The notes under the pieces were generated by a model. The model did not search any database. It saw only the letters and a program-made list of their open reading frames with translations, and had not been told where the DNA came from. Position numbers and translations under genes: made by a program. A stretch of DNA of 64,000 nucleotides from Brachyspira hampsonii 30446 (lineage in GTDB: Bacteria > Spirochaetota > Brachyspiria > Brachyspirales > Brachyspiraceae), in assembly GCF_000316195.1 (NCBI RefSeq), contig NZ_JH994111.1:628571-692570 (forward strand), written 5' to 3'. Of this stretch, positions 53,914 through 63,600 are shown piece by piece; positions within the stretch are counted from its first letter, which is position 1; each line of letters opens with the position of its first letter.

Positions 53914-54342
53914 TTAAAATGGTACTTCATCATCATCTTCAAAACTGCCTAAATCAACATTTCCGCTAGAAGCAGAAGGAGAATAGGCAGTATCCATACC
54001 GGGAGCTGCATTAGCAGAAGTTCCAAGCATCTGCATAGACTGCATAATGATTCTCACTTTAGATCTGGCAGTATTAGTATCTTTATCCTGCCATCTTTCC
54101 TGCCTTAAAGTACCCATCACAGCAACTTGCTTTCCTTTTGTAAGATATTTGCTTACAGTTTCAGCCATTTTTCCGAAAGCAACAACATCAAAGTAATTAA
54201 CTTCAGTAGTGTTTTTGCTGCTTACATAATAATTATTTGCTATAGAAAACTCAGCAACAGCACTTCCGCTAGGTAAATATTTAGATACAGGATCTGCTGT
54301 AAGTCTTCCTATTAAAGTTACACTGTTAAAATCTGTAGCCAT
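53914..54342 (-). CDS. ssb: single-stranded DNA-binding protein
   Basis: 142 aa. The OB-fold is at ~1-108 (NSVTLIGRLTADPVSKYLPS, VNYFDVVAFGKMAETVSKYL, GKQVAVMGTLRQERWQDKD), followed by a short disordered tail ending in the acidic tip FEDDDEVPF that recruits partner proteins. Its place between rpsF and rpsR is the classic one. Confidence 0.96.
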   Translation of the reverse strand: MATDFNSVTLIGRLTADPVSKYLPSGSAVAEFSIANNYYVSSKNTTEVNYFDVVAFGKMAETVSKYLTKGKQVAVMGTLRQERWQDKDTNTARSKVRIIMQSMQMLGTSANAAPGMDTAYSPSASSGNVDLGSFEDDDEVPF

Positions 54343-54354
54343 AATAAAACCTGC

Positions 54355-54723
54355 TTAAGCCTCTTTAGAAGCTTCTTCATTAACATTTTCTTTATTGTTT
54401 TCTTTTTTATTTTTTTGAATAATTTCATCTAAACGAACTATTATGAATCTTAATATGCTAAGCTCATAGCGAAGTTCTTTTTCAATGCTTGATAAACTGC
54501 TTCCGTCGCATCTAAAATGGTAATAATAGAATTTACCCTGATTAACTTTACGAATAGGGTAGCTTAAATTATGAATACCATAATCAGCTTCATTAAAAAT
54601 TTCTGCATGATAGTTTTGAAGAATAGTTTTTACATGATCTTTTGCATTTTGATGCACAGCGTCATTGATTTCTGTTACGAATAATATTTCATATTCTCTC
54701 ATTGTTTTTAACTCCTTGGACAA
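54355..54723 (-). CDS. rpsF: 30S ribosomal protein S6
   Basis: 122 aa. REYEILFVTEIND, IHNLSYPIRKVNQGKFYYYH and ELRYELSILRFIIVRLDE match S6. A C-terminal charged tail (~100-122) is unusual in length. Start chosen at the ATG at 54723, just after an AGGAG; an alternative downstream ATG would remove the first strand. Confidence 0.95.
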   Translation of the reverse strand: MSKELKTMREYEILFVTEINDAVHQNAKDHVKTILQNYHAEIFNEADYGIHNLSYPIRKVNQGKFYYYHFRCDGSSLSSIEKELRYELSILRFIIVRLDEIIQKNKKENNKENVNEEASKEA

Positions 54724-54947
54724 AGCTTCTCTGAGTTTGTATTAAATTTTAACTCTATAAAGAAGCGAAGTATGTATTTTAATCAAAATATAATAAATTA
54801 TTTTTTAGAAAAAGTCAATATATATCACTTTATTATCAAGTTATGTTTAATAAAGTGTAAAAAAATATCCATAAGTAAACATAATGTATTTGATTTTATT
54901 ATTCAATAATAGTATAATAATAAATAATAAAAATCTTGGAGAACAAA

Positions 54948-55853
54948 ATGAGAAAATTACTAGTTATGTTTTTGTTGGTAGCTATATCAATATCAGTTCA
55001 TGCATACCAAACTGTTCCTTTCATGTTTAATGATTTAGTACCTTATGGAATCACTCCTGATGAAGTTAATGAAATATTAATGGCTTCTAATTTTTCTTCA
55101 GCAGCTGCTGAGCCTGTAAGCGGTACATTTTATGTTAGTAAATATCCTGATCCTGATTTAGTATGGTATAATCCTCATACTATGAAATGGATAAATGTTA
55201 AATTTACTACTAATGATGTTTCAGAAATTTTCACAAGAGATGAAAATATTTTATATTTTAATTTCATTGTTACTAATGAATTTAAATGTATGACAGTTAG
55301 AGCTGATGCCATTAATGAAGAAGCTACTTTAGCTGGAAAAGAAACTAAATGGGCTTATAAATTCTTCTTTCATGAAGATAAATTATTTGCTGTAAGTGCT
55401 GTTTATGAAGGTGATTACACATTAGAACAGTACAAATCAAGAAATGAAGGTAAAGAATATGCTCACCCAGGTTATGTAATGTCAAGAGGTTTATTCAGCA
55501 GAACTTTAGGCGGTTTCCATATGAAATACGGCGGATTCCACAATAGCGGATATACTACTTTTGATGATTTCACTTCTATGAGATATGGTAATTATGCCAA
55601 TAGTGCTGCTAATACTTCTTTAGCTGTTTATTATGCTACTTATGCCGGCAAAAGTATTAACTTTGTTGCTTCTTATGTAGATAATTTTAGAATGCAGCCT
55701 ATAGCTAATAGATTCCAAAACTTATATTATGAAAATTATTTTGATTTTGCTGATGTTCCTGTAGGAATACCTCCAGAAATCAAACCTCCAAAAGATGAAA
55801 ATACTGAGAACAATAATAACAATGAAACTCAAGCTACTGAAAACGCTCAGTAA
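54948..55853 (+). CDS. exported protein of unknown function
   Basis: 301 aa. I place the start at ATG 54948, seven bases after GGAG; a TTG at 54936 would lie in the RBS. The signal peptide (MRKLLVMFLLVAISISVHA) ends near residue 19. The mature part has many aromatic residues (DLVWYNPHTMKWINVKF, GYVMSRGLFSRTLGGFHMKY) and ends in an acidic, Asn/Thr-rich tail. I do not recognise the family. A good terminator follows. Confidence 0.7.
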   Translation: MRKLLVMFLLVAISISVHAYQTVPFMFNDLVPYGITPDEVNEILMASNFSSAAAEPVSGTFYVSKYPDPDLVWYNPHTMKWINVKFTTNDVSEIFTRDENILYFNFIVTNEFKCMTVRADAINEEATLAGKETKWAYKFFFHEDKLFAVSAVYEGDYTLEQYKSRNEGKEYAHPGYVMSRGLFSRTLGGFHMKYGGFHNSGYTTFDDFTSMRYGNYANSAANTSLAVYYATYAGKSINFVASYVDNFRMQPIANRFQNLYYENYFDFADVPVGIPPEIKPPKDENTENNNNNETQATENAQ

Positions 55854-55871
55854 TTATAATTGATTTTAATA

Positions 55872-55909
55872 AATAGAGAGTCTGTATTTTGCAGGCTCTC
55901 TATTTTTTT
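55872..55909 (+). terminator. terminator of the exported protein gene
   Basis: AATAGAGAGTCTG and GCAGGCTCTCTATT form a ~13-bp stem followed by a T run. Confidence 0.8.
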
Positions 55910-56011
55910 ATATTATAGTTTAAAAAATATATTTATTTTTTGCAAAAAAGATTCATACATGATATAATCTTTCAAATTAATAACTTTTATTAATGGGAGA
56001 GGTTTTTTATT

Positions 56012-57460
56012 ATGGAGTTAAATGAATTGACTATAATTCAAATAAGAGAAAAATTAAAAAATAAAGAAATAGATGCTCCTACATTAGTTGATTCTATCAT
56101 AAAAAAAATAGAAGAAGACAATAAAAGAGATGATAAAATATATGCATATATTGAAATTTTCAAAGAGGAAGCATTAGAACAGGCTAAAAAAGCACAGGAA
56201 AGAATCAATAACGGAGAAGATTTGCCTTTGCTTGGAGTTCCATTGGCTATTAAAGATAATTTATGTTATAAAGATCATTTGATGACAGCTTCTTCAAAGA
56301 TGCTTGAAGGTTATAAAGCTCCTTATACAGCACCAACAGTTCAGAGATTAATAGATAACGGAGCTATTATTATAGGCAGAACTAATATGGACGAGTTTGC
56401 TATGGGAGGTACTACAGAAACTTCAAATTACGGAGTTACTAGAAATCCTAAAAATAGAGCTCATGTTCCAGGAGGTTCTTCAGGCGGTTCTGCTGCTGCA
56501 GTTGCTGCTAATTTTGCTTTCGGTGCTTTGGGTAGTGATACAGGAGGATCAATAAGACAGCCGGCTTCTTTCTGCGGTATAGTTGGTGTTAAGCCTACTT
56601 ATGGAAGAGTTCCTAGACTAGGCTGTGTTGCTATGGCAAGCAGTTTAGACCAAGTGGGACCTTTAACTAAAGATGTTAAAGATGCTGCTTTAATGACTAA
56701 GATTATTTCAGGATTTGATCCTAAAGAATCTACTACTTTAAATATCCCTGTACCTGATTATAATTCTTATTTAGATGGAAATATTAAGGGTATGAAAATA
56801 GGACTTGCTAAAGAGTATTATGATACAGATTTAATATCTCATGATGTTAAAGAGAATGTTATGGATGCTATAGGCAAATTAAAAGATCAGGGTGCCGAAA
56901 TTGTTGAGATTAGTTTGCCTAATGCTAAATATGGCTCAAGAGTTTACACAGCAGTCATGGATGTTGAGGTTGCTTCTAATATGGGAAGATATGATGGTAT
57001 AAGATACGGATATCACCCTAAAGGTGATTTTAATTTAGATGAATATTATTATACTTCAAGAAGTGTAGGACTTGCTTTTGAAACTAGAGCTAGAATATTA
57101 TTCGGTACTTTGATGACAGGTAAAAAATTCTTCTACAGCCATTATCAGCATGCTTTGAAAGTAAGAAAACTTATGCAGATGGATTTTGATAATGCATTCA
57201 AAAATGTTGATGTTATAATTTCTCCTACTTCTCCTGTAACTGCAGGGCTTTTAGGCACTAGGGATCAAACAGACAGTGCTTTAAGTTTCTTGGCTGACAG
57301 TTATGTTTCTAATATTAACTTGGTTGGCTTACCTGCTATGAGTGTACCTTGCGGTGCAGATAAAAACAATATGCCTATTGGTATACAATTTATTACTAAA
57401 CAATTTAATGAAGTTGATATGTTTAGAATGGCTTATGCTCATGAATTGGCTAATAAATAA
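56012..57460 (+). CDS. gatA: aspartyl/glutamyl-tRNA amidotransferase subunit A
   Basis: 482 aa. The Ser-cisSer-Lys triad is visible: Lys in LAIKDNLCYK (~80), Ser in PGGSSGGSAAAVAA (~155) and Ser in SDTGGSIRQPASF (~178). GatA releases ammonia from glutamine for the transamidation of Glu-tRNA(Gln) and Asp-tRNA(Asn). gatB and gatC are not in the window. A GGGAGAGG RBS precedes the ATG. Confidence 0.95.
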   Translation: MELNELTIIQIREKLKNKEIDAPTLVDSIIKKIEEDNKRDDKIYAYIEIFKEEALEQAKKAQERINNGEDLPLLGVPLAIKDNLCYKDHLMTASSKMLEGYKAPYTAPTVQRLIDNGAIIIGRTNMDEFAMGGTTETSNYGVTRNPKNRAHVPGGSSGGSAAAVAANFAFGALGSDTGGSIRQPASFCGIVGVKPTYGRVPRLGCVAMASSLDQVGPLTKDVKDAALMTKIISGFDPKESTTLNIPVPDYNSYLDGNIKGMKIGLAKEYYDTDLISHDVKENVMDAIGKLKDQGAEIVEISLPNAKYGSRVYTAVMDVEVASNMGRYDGIRYGYHPKGDFNLDEYYYTSRSVGLAFETRARILFGTLMTGKKFFYSHYQHALKVRKLMQMDFDNAFKNVDVIISPTSPVTAGLLGTRDQTDSALSFLADSYVSNINLVGLPAMSVPCGADKNNMPIGIQFITKQFNEVDMFRMAYAHELANK

Positions 57461-57482
57461 TTTAAGTTAGTTTTGAAAATAT

Positions 57483-57510
57483 AAGGGGGCTTTAATGCCT
57501 CCTTTTTTAT
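57483..57510 (+). terminator. terminator of gatA
   Basis: AAGGGGGC and GCCTCCTT form an 8-bp stem, then a T run. Confidence 0.8.
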
Positions 57511-57539
57511 TGATTTATAAGAATATTTAATGATATTAA

Positions 57540-57773
57540 TTATTTTACTTTTGTTAGAGTAACGAGTATATCTTCATTTTCTATATGTTTGAAAGTTCCT
57601 TCATAACCGTATTTTTTGCATCCTCTGATAACACTTTCACAGCTTGAATGTCCGCTCACTAAAACTTCTATGATTGTATTTAATTCTATATTATTAATAG
57701 CAGCACATTTTGCCTGAAAAGAGGCTTGAGAACATGACATTCCTCTAGTATCTACTTTTATAGTATCGGGCAT
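57540..57773 (-). CDS. TusA-family (sulfur/selenium relay) protein, altered active site
   Basis: 77 aa, typical of the TusA/SirA/YedF fold. The family motif CPxP is replaced: the sequence reads DTRGMSCSQASFQAK, so the active-site Cys is present but both prolines are absent. SGHSSCESVIRGCKKYGYEG follows. TusA-like proteins pass persulfide sulfur, and YedF relatives are tied to selenium. The upstream neighbour on the same strand is a YedE-like membrane protein, which supports a sulfur/selenium role. 255 bp separate the two. Confidence 0.65.
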   Translation of the reverse strand: MPDTIKVDTRGMSCSQASFQAKCAAINNIELNTIIEVLVSGHSSCESVIRGCKKYGYEGTFKHIENEDILVTLTKVK

Positions 57774-57885
57774 ATAAAATCCTTTTAAATTAAAATAAAG
57801 ATGTATAATATTTTTTTATATAAGTTTTGTTTAGAAAAATTCTTATTATAAGAATTATATTTTTATCTAAATCTTTTTTATAATT

Positions 57886-57947
57886 TTTGCCTCTGCCTTG
57901 TATTATCATAACTCTATTAAGTTTTAAGAATACAAAGCAGAGGCAAA
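57886..57947. other. long stem-loop between yedE and the TusA-like gene
   Basis: 19-nt arms (57886-57904 and 57929-57947) pair with one mismatch around a 24-nt loop. There is no T run typical of a terminator on either strand. It could be a transcript-processing or regulatory structure. Confidence 0.6.
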
Positions 57948-58028
57948 GTTTATTATATTACTTCCAAAAATTTGCTTCATTATCTCTCTTTTTTTATTAT
58001 TGCAGCACACGGCTGTAAAAGAGATATA

Positions 58029-59114
58029 TCACGCAGCAGTATTTTCTTTCATTGTAAAACCAATGATTATACAAAATACTAATCCTAAAATAACAGCTCC
58101 CATTCCATAAGCAGTAGGACCAGCAGTAGAACTTGCTAAATTAAAGTTATGAGCAAATCCTGCACCAACTAACATACCTATAACGAATATAAAACTGTCC
58201 ATATTTCCTTCCGCAGATTGTATAACTTGTCTTCCAGGACATCCTGCACCTAAAGTGAAAGCTAATCCTGTAAGAATCATTGATACAGTATTCCATAAAA
58301 TATTTGTATGGGCTATTGGCTGATTTTCCATAGATAAATTAAATCTGCTTGTAGCTATATTAACTATAAAAGCAGCAACGATAAAAGCTATAACACCTTT
58401 AGTCATATGGAAATCTTTCATAAATATTCCATCTCTAAGTCCGCCTACAGTACAGAATCTTGATTTTTGTGCTATAAATCCTATCACTATAGAAGCTATT
58501 AATGCTATTACTATAGGAGCTTTCATACTTCCAGGGCCAGATTCAGAGAAAAATATAGGACCGCCTTCAGAAAATTTAGTTTGTTTTAGTAATAGAATTA
58601 ATAGAATTATTGATATAACTAACGGCAAGAATCCTACTAACTTATTTTTATAAGCTTTTGGCTGACCTAAAGAGAAATTTTGTTTCCAAAAGAAAACTCC
58701 TATTCCTCCACCTATAATGATGCCTATTAAACCGAATATTCCGTTAATATCACCGCCTGCCACTCTAAGCAAAGTTCTCCAAGGACAGCCCAAGAAAACT
58801 AAAGCTCCTATCATAGCAAAGAAGCCTAAACAGAATCTTATAATAGGTGAACTTCCTCCCTTAGGAACAAATTCCTTAGAGAGCATTGCTGAAACTGTAG
58901 CACCAATAACAAGCCCAATTAATTCAGGTCTTATATATTGTACTGCAGCCGCTCTATGTAATCCCAAAGCTCCAGCCAAATCGCGGGTAAAACATGCTAT
59001 ACATATACCCATATTGGCAGGGTTTCCCATTACAGCGAGCCAAGCAGCTATAGCACCTATAACAGCACCTGCTATTATAACTCCTATAGAGCTTGTGAAA
59101 ATGTTTTTATTCAT
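58029..59114 (-). CDS. YedE-family transporter (putative sulfur/selenium)
   Basis: 361 aa from ATG 59114, chosen for its RBS (AAAGGAG six bases upstream); a longer frame begins at 59237 but adds a non-conserved tail. It has about nine transmembrane helices, with the family motifs GCPWRTLLRVAGGDING, QKSRFCTVGGLRDG and GAGCPGRQVIQSAEG, the Cys residues of which are typical of YeeE/YedE thiosulfate/sulfur importers. It is next to a TusA-like gene, a pairing seen in selenium and sulfur pathways. It probably brings a sulfur or selenium species across the inner membrane. Confidence 0.85.
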   Translation of the reverse strand: MNKNIFTSSIGVIIAGAVIGAIAAWLAVMGNPANMGICIACFTRDLAGALGLHRAAAVQYIRPELIGLVIGATVSAMLSKEFVPKGGSSPIIRFCLGFFAMIGALVFLGCPWRTLLRVAGGDINGIFGLIGIIIGGGIGVFFWKQNFSLGQPKAYKNKLVGFLPLVISIILLILLLKQTKFSEGGPIFFSESGPGSMKAPIVIALIASIVIGFIAQKSRFCTVGGLRDGIFMKDFHMTKGVIAFIVAAFIVNIATSRFNLSMENQPIAHTNILWNTVSMILTGLAFTLGAGCPGRQVIQSAEGNMDSFIFVIGMLVGAGFAHNFNLASSTAGPTAYGMGAVILGLVFCIIIGFTMKENTAA

Positions 59115-59252
59115 TTTCAACTCCTTTAATATATTTTTTTCAATTTTATAATAAAAAATGTTTATTATCAATATATAAGTTTTTTTTTGACAATTATTGT
59201 TATTTGTTTTAAAATAAATTATTAGTTTATAATACAATTATGGATTTTAATT

Positions 59253-60077
59253 ATGTTTTATTTGCAAAAAGAAAGTGAATTTTTAGATGAGTATAAGGAT
59301 GTAGCTTTTATAATAGGGTCTCCTGAATTTTTTGGTGCTAGGGCAGAAGATGATGATAAGATAAATGTACTTATGATGTGCATTGCATATAAAGATATTG
59401 AAACAGGATATATAGAAAAAAATAAAAAAATAGTTGTAAGAATGAAAATTGATGAAAAAGAGTTGGATTATTATAAAAAGATAATTAAGAGAGAGTCTGT
59501 TGTAAAATTGAAAGTTAGATACGAAAAAGAACAGGGAGAAGAATTAGCAGAGTTTTTGCTTGCTGATATTATAGATAATAATTACAAAGATGAAGATTTA
59601 AATAAAATGCTTAGAGACTATTTAAAGCCTATTTATTATAGTGATGAGGTTCTTGGGAGTTTTTTATATAATAGAATGGTAGGTTCTTTTGATAAAGAGA
59701 TTGAATGGCTTAATAATAAAAAAGTGCTTATGGCATTTGATGATTCTACTGAAAGTGATAAAAATAAAGCTGTTAATTTTTTAAGAGATATATTTTTGGA
59801 TAAGGAAGAATTCGACAAAAAAATAAAGGAATACTCTGCAAGAAAGATTATAAGAGAGGGTAACAATATTTCTTCTAAAAATGGTGGAAATACTATTGAT
59901 GAGGAAGTATTTATTAAGGAGTTTATGAGTAAAATTGATTTTTTAGAGATTATAGTTCATGAAAAAGATGATTATGTTAATTATAGATTGGGAAATAAGA
60001 AAGTTTTTAAAATGGATATAATTGCTGAGGGTAATCTTAGCGGAAATTTATTTAATGCTTTTATAAGTCCTTTTTAG
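59253..60077 (+). CDS. DUF2262-like protein
   Basis: 274 aa, no signal peptide. The N-terminal half is a beta/alpha region (FIIGSPEFFGARAEDDDKIN); the C-terminal half matches DUF2262 by eye (IEWLNNKKVLMAFDD, then VNFLRDIFLDKEEFDKKIKE and FIKEFMSKIDFLEIIVHEKD). The function of this family is unknown, but it occurs often in toxin-immunity-type contexts, for which I see no partner here. Weak RBS. Confidence 0.5.
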   Translation: MFYLQKESEFLDEYKDVAFIIGSPEFFGARAEDDDKINVLMMCIAYKDIETGYIEKNKKIVVRMKIDEKELDYYKKIIKRESVVKLKVRYEKEQGEELAEFLLADIIDNNYKDEDLNKMLRDYLKPIYYSDEVLGSFLYNRMVGSFDKEIEWLNNKKVLMAFDDSTESDKNKAVNFLRDIFLDKEEFDKKIKEYSARKIIREGNNISSKNGGNTIDEEVFIKEFMSKIDFLEIIVHEKDDYVNYRLGNKKVFKMDIIAEGNLSGNLFNAFISPF

Positions 60078-60247
60078 TGAAAAATATATTTTTTACTATT
60101 ACATATTAAATGTATAAAATGTATTATTGTATTATAATTAATAATAGTATATAATAACTATTATTAATAAATATCTATATTTATAATATTGACATTTTCT
60201 AATATAATCGGTAAAATATTTTTAAAAATGATTATGGATTTTTATAT

Positions 60248-60598
60248 ATGATGAGAAGTGTCATAAAATCCAAAATAAACAGACTTACAGTTACAAGGAC
60301 AGATTTAAACTTTAGAGATTCAATAACTATAGATGAGGCTCTTCTTGATAAATCAGATATAATGGATGGGGAGAGGGTATCGGTTATTAATTTAAGTAAT
60401 GATATTCGCTTTGAAACTGAAGTTGTTAAAGGTATAAGGGGTACAGGTATCATAGGTATAAATGGAGATAATGTCCATTATGCAAAAAAAGATGATACTA
60501 TAATAGTTCTTTTCTACGGGCATATACCGGAGGAAAATATAAAGAAGCATAAAACTAAAATAATATTTGTTAATTCGTATAATATGGTACTTGAATAA
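60248..60598 (+). CDS. PanD-like (aspartate 1-decarboxylase family) protein with altered active site
   Basis: 116 aa, near normal (126). The sequence aligns over the whole protein: KSKINRLTVTRTDLNFRDSI, TIDEALLDKSDIMDGERVSV, NDIRFETEVVKGIRGTGIIG. With the residue numbering of E. coli PanD, Lys9, Ser25, Arg54 and Thr57 are kept, but His11 is Asn, the self-cleavage Gly24 is Asp, and the proton donor Tyr58 is Glu. PanD makes beta-alanine for coenzyme A; self-processing and activity are in doubt here. The downstream gene uses CoA thioester substrates, but there is no panB or panC. Confidence 0.6.
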   Translation: MMRSVIKSKINRLTVTRTDLNFRDSITIDEALLDKSDIMDGERVSVINLSNDIRFETEVVKGIRGTGIIGINGDNVHYAKKDDTIIVLFYGHIPEENIKKHKTKIIFVNSYNMVLE

Positions 60599-60618
60599 TA
60601 AAAATTAGGAGAGATATT

Positions 60619-63600
60619 ATGGAAAAAATTTTCAAAGCAGGTATTGATATTGGTTCAACTACTGCAAAAATGGTTGTATATGATAATGACAACATGATAT
60701 TTAAAACTTATGTTAGACATAATGCCGACATAAAAGATACATTATTGTCAATATTAGATAACTTACAGGCTATGCATGGCGATTTGAAACTTTCACTTGC
60801 TATGACAGGTACTGCAGGTATGGGGGTATGTGAAAAGACAGGTGTTAGCTTCGTACAAGAGGTAATTGCTTCTTCAACAGCTATCAGAAAGATTTATCCT
60901 TACGGAAGAACATTAATAGATATCGGAGGAGAAGATGCTAAAATTATAGTATTTGATGATAACTTCAAAGCCGATATAAGAATGAATGGTAACTGTGCAG
61001 GCGGTACGGGTGCTTTCATAGACCAAATGGCTACACTTCTTAATGTTCAGCCTTCAGAGCTTTCTACATTAGCAGAAAAATCAACTTCTATTTATCCTAT
61101 GGCAAGCAGATGCGGAGTATTCGCAAAAACAGATGTACAAACTCTTATAAGCCGTGATATTCCTAAAGCTGATATTGCTAAAAGTATATTCCAAGCTGTA
61201 GCTGTTCAAACAGTTAATACTTTGGCTAAAGGTTTTGAGATTAAGCCTAAGATATTATTTACAGGCGGTCCTTTAACATTCCTTCCAGAATTAAGAAGAA
61301 CTTTCTTAGCTCTTTTAGATGCTACAGAAGATGATATGTATACTGTTGATCACCCAGAATTAACAGCTGCAATAGGTGCTGCTTTCGGTGAAGCAGAAGA
61401 GCAGACTATAATAAAAGTTTCTGATTTTACTAAATTAGTTCAAAATATTTCTGCAGAGGTAAAAATAACTAATTCTAAAACAAGAGAAGCATTATTTTCA
61501 AGTCAGGAAGAATATGAACAGTGGCAGGAAGAGCATAGCAAAGATAAAGTAAGAGCTGCTGATGTTTCTACTGTTAATGGTAAAAATACATTCTTAGGTA
61601 TAGACTCTGGTTCTACTACTACAAAAATCGTTATTATAGATGAAGACGGACAGGTAGTATTAAGACATTACAGAAACAATAACGGCAACCCAGTAGGTGC
61701 TGTTACTGAAGGTCTTACAGAGATAAAAAAAGAATTAGATGAAAAAAATATTAAAATAAATATAGCAAGAACTGCCGTTACAGGATACGGTGAAGACTTG
61801 ATAAAAGCTGCCTTTAATATGGACGAAGGTATCGTTGAAACTATGGCACATTACAGAGGTGCTAAGGCTTTTGATAAAGATGTCAGCTTCATACTTGATA
61901 TAGGCGGACAGGATATGAAGGCTATATTCATTAAAGACGGTATTATAGAAAATATTGAAATTAATGAGGCTTGTTCTTCAGGATGCGGTTCATTTATAGA
62001 AACATTTGCAAGAGGAATGGGTTATAAAGTAGCTGATTTTGCTAATATTGCCTGCGAATCCGCAAGCCCTTGTGATTTAGGAAGCCGCTGTACAGTATTT
62101 ATGAATAGTAAAGTTAAGCAATCATTAAGAGAAGGTTCTTCTGTTTCTGATATTTCTGCTGGTCTTGCTAAAAGTGTTACATTAAACTGTTTCACTAAAG
62201 TATTAAAAATTACTGATACTTCTATTTTAGGAGATCATATAGTCGTTCAAGGCGGTACTTTCAAAAACTCTGCTGTTCTTCGTTCTGTAGAAAAGTTTTT
62301 AGATAAAAAAGTTATTCGTCCTGATATATCTGAGCTTATGGGTGCTTATGGATGTGCATTGCTTGCTTTGGATACTTATAATACAAAAGAAGAAGATACT
62401 ACATTTGTAGGTTTGGATAATTTACAGGAAGCTAATGATTATGAAAGAAAACAGCTTACTTGTAAAGGATGTGAAAATCTTTGTACTGTTACAAGATTAA
62501 AATTTAAAGATTTAAAATCATTCTACACAGGAAATAAATGCGAAAGAATATTCTCAAATAAAGGTACAGGCGAAAAGAAATATGGTATGGATATTACTCA
62601 GAAAAAACTATCTCTTCTTTTTGACAGACCTTTAGCACCTGATTCAGATGAAATAAAAGGTACTATTGGTATACCTCGCGTACTTAATATGTATCAAAAC
62701 TTCCCATTCTGGGCTACTATACTTGTAGAATGCGGATACAGAGTGCAGTTATCATCTCCTTCTAGTATGGCTATAGCTGAAAAAGGTTCTGGTACTGTTA
62801 TGAGTGATAATATATGTTTCCCTGCTAAAATAGCTAACGGACATATATATGATTTGATAGAATCTAAAGTAGACAGAATATTCTATCCTTCTGTAGTTTT
62901 AGAAAAAACTGAAGATGACGGAAGTTTCAATAGTTATAACTGCCCTGTAGTAACAGGATATCCAGATGTAATAGACAGTTCTATCAGCCCATTAACTAAA
63001 TACGGCATACCTTTTGATGCTCCGACAATTTCTTTCTTGAATGAAGATTTATTATATAAAGGCTGTAAAGCTTATTTTGTAAAAGTGCTTGGAATAAATA
63101 AAAAAGATTTTGACAGAGCTTTCAAAATGGCTTTAAAAGAGCAGGAGAGAATCAAAAAAGAATTAAAAGCTGAAGGCAAAAAAATAATAGAACATGCCAA
63201 AGAAACTCAGACACCTACTATACTTATAGTAAGCAGACCTTATCATATTGACCCATTAATCAACCATAAAATACCTGAAACTATTGCTTCATTCGGTATT
63301 AATGTACTTACTGAAGATGGTCTTGATATAGATGAATCTCTTGCTGATGTACAAGTATTAACTCAATGGTCTTATCCTAATAAAATGTTTAAAGCTGCTT
63401 TGTGGGCTGCTAAACAAAATGACATGAAACTTGAAGTAGTTCAAATTAATAGTTTTGGATGCGGTCCAGATGCTACTACTTCAGATGAAATAAAATCTAT
63501 ACTTAATGCTTATGGTAAGAGTCCTACTTTGGTAAAAGTTGATGAAATATCAAGCCCTGGAAGTATCAGATTAAGAATACGCTCTATGATAGAAAGTATG

